A DNA stretch of 12,141 nucleotides from Clostridium sp. GTDB lineage: Bacteria; Bacillota_A; Clostridia; Lachnospirales; Lachnospiraceae. The number at the start of each line of letters is the position of its first letter. Within the stretch, counting starts at the first letter, position 1. Location of the stretch: NCBI GenBank assembly GCA_023666975.1, contig JAMPAW010000106.1, positions 1 through 12,141 on the forward strand, written 5' to 3'. Below are positions 11,940 to 12,141 of this stretch, in pieces. The notes under the pieces are model-generated. The model was not told where the DNA came from, did no database searches, and saw only the letters and a program-made list of their open reading frames with translations. The translations under genes and the position numbers were made by a program.

Positions 11940-12141
11940 CTTACTTGCTATAAATTTAGCATTTTCAAGGGTTTGCGGACTTTTTGAAGATAAGATATAA
12001 CAGTTAATAAATGCTATAAAAAGTGTCTTATCAGAATTCATGGTTTTGTGATTTGTTAGCGTGTCTGCACCAGGCTTAGCAGCCACAAGGATATTCATAT
12101 GTTCACAAGAAAACCTTAAAGGTACGCTGGTGCTTGGATGC

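Noticed and set aside
11880..12098. 72-aa minus-strand frame as a supported gene
   Set aside because: Its ATG has no ribosome site and the frame stays open upstream to the window edge. It passes through the repeat cluster and matches no family I know, so it is mentioned but not annotated.

Overview
The window looks like part of an integrative, mobilizable element of a Gram-positive anaerobe of the Clostridia (Lachnospiraceae-like gut Bacillota). The signs are purine-rich AGGAGG ribosome sites, a MobV relaxase, tandem sigma-like regulators, a TnpV remnant and a DUF6061-type small gene. Every gene except the insertion-sequence transposase lies on the minus strand, so the element reads from right to left. 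No tRNA, rRNA or CRISPR array was seen.

Left part (1-2504): an operon-like row encodes a MobV relaxase, a ParB-family protein 7 bp behind it, a PC4/YdbC-like single-strand DNA-binding protein and a 63-aa unknown protein. At the left edge are the first 16 codons of what looks like a large serine recombinase. This combination (TnpX-like recombinase, TnpZ-like Mob protein, TnpV) recalls the Tn4451/Tn4453 group.

Middle (about 2540-4040): a complete IS110-family element of about 1.5 kb has inserted between the relaxase gene and its oriT. Its 5' non-coding region holds a probable bridge (seek) RNA, and four short segments in it, in the expected order, match the target and donor flanks. To its right (4180-4817) is a 640-bp origin region. 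A pMV158-type nick site (TAGTGTG/TTA) lies between two oppositely oriented groups of a strict repeated module: an 11-bp box, a 5-nt spacer and three 9-bp iterons. There are five modules, and the last one lies inside the 3' end of the neighbouring RepA-type helicase gene.

Regulatory part (4752-7690): the helicase gene is preceded by three tandem sigma-70-region-4-like proteins. Each of these has a hairpin just upstream of it, two of them with U-tracts, which suggests control by termination/antitermination.

Cargo-like right part (about 7790-12141): this is visibly more AT-rich. It has an OmpR-type response regulator, a sensor histidine kinase and a small secreted protein, with several hairpin terminators at the end. 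The regulator and secreted-protein promoters share an AAATTCAAAA block exactly 8 nt upstream of the -10, and an ATATGGA direct repeat of 11-bp period lies in front of the secreted-protein gene. Further right are a tnpV-like gene broken by a TAG codon, a 68-aa DUF6061-like gene, and an AT-rich end with short direct and inverted repeats.

The likely logic is as follows: the sigma-like cascade turns on helicase, origin and relaxase functions, the serine recombinase moves the element in and out of the chromosome, and the two-component system with its secreted protein is an accessory envelope-sensing function. Family names come from sequence patterns and memory; no database search was possible.
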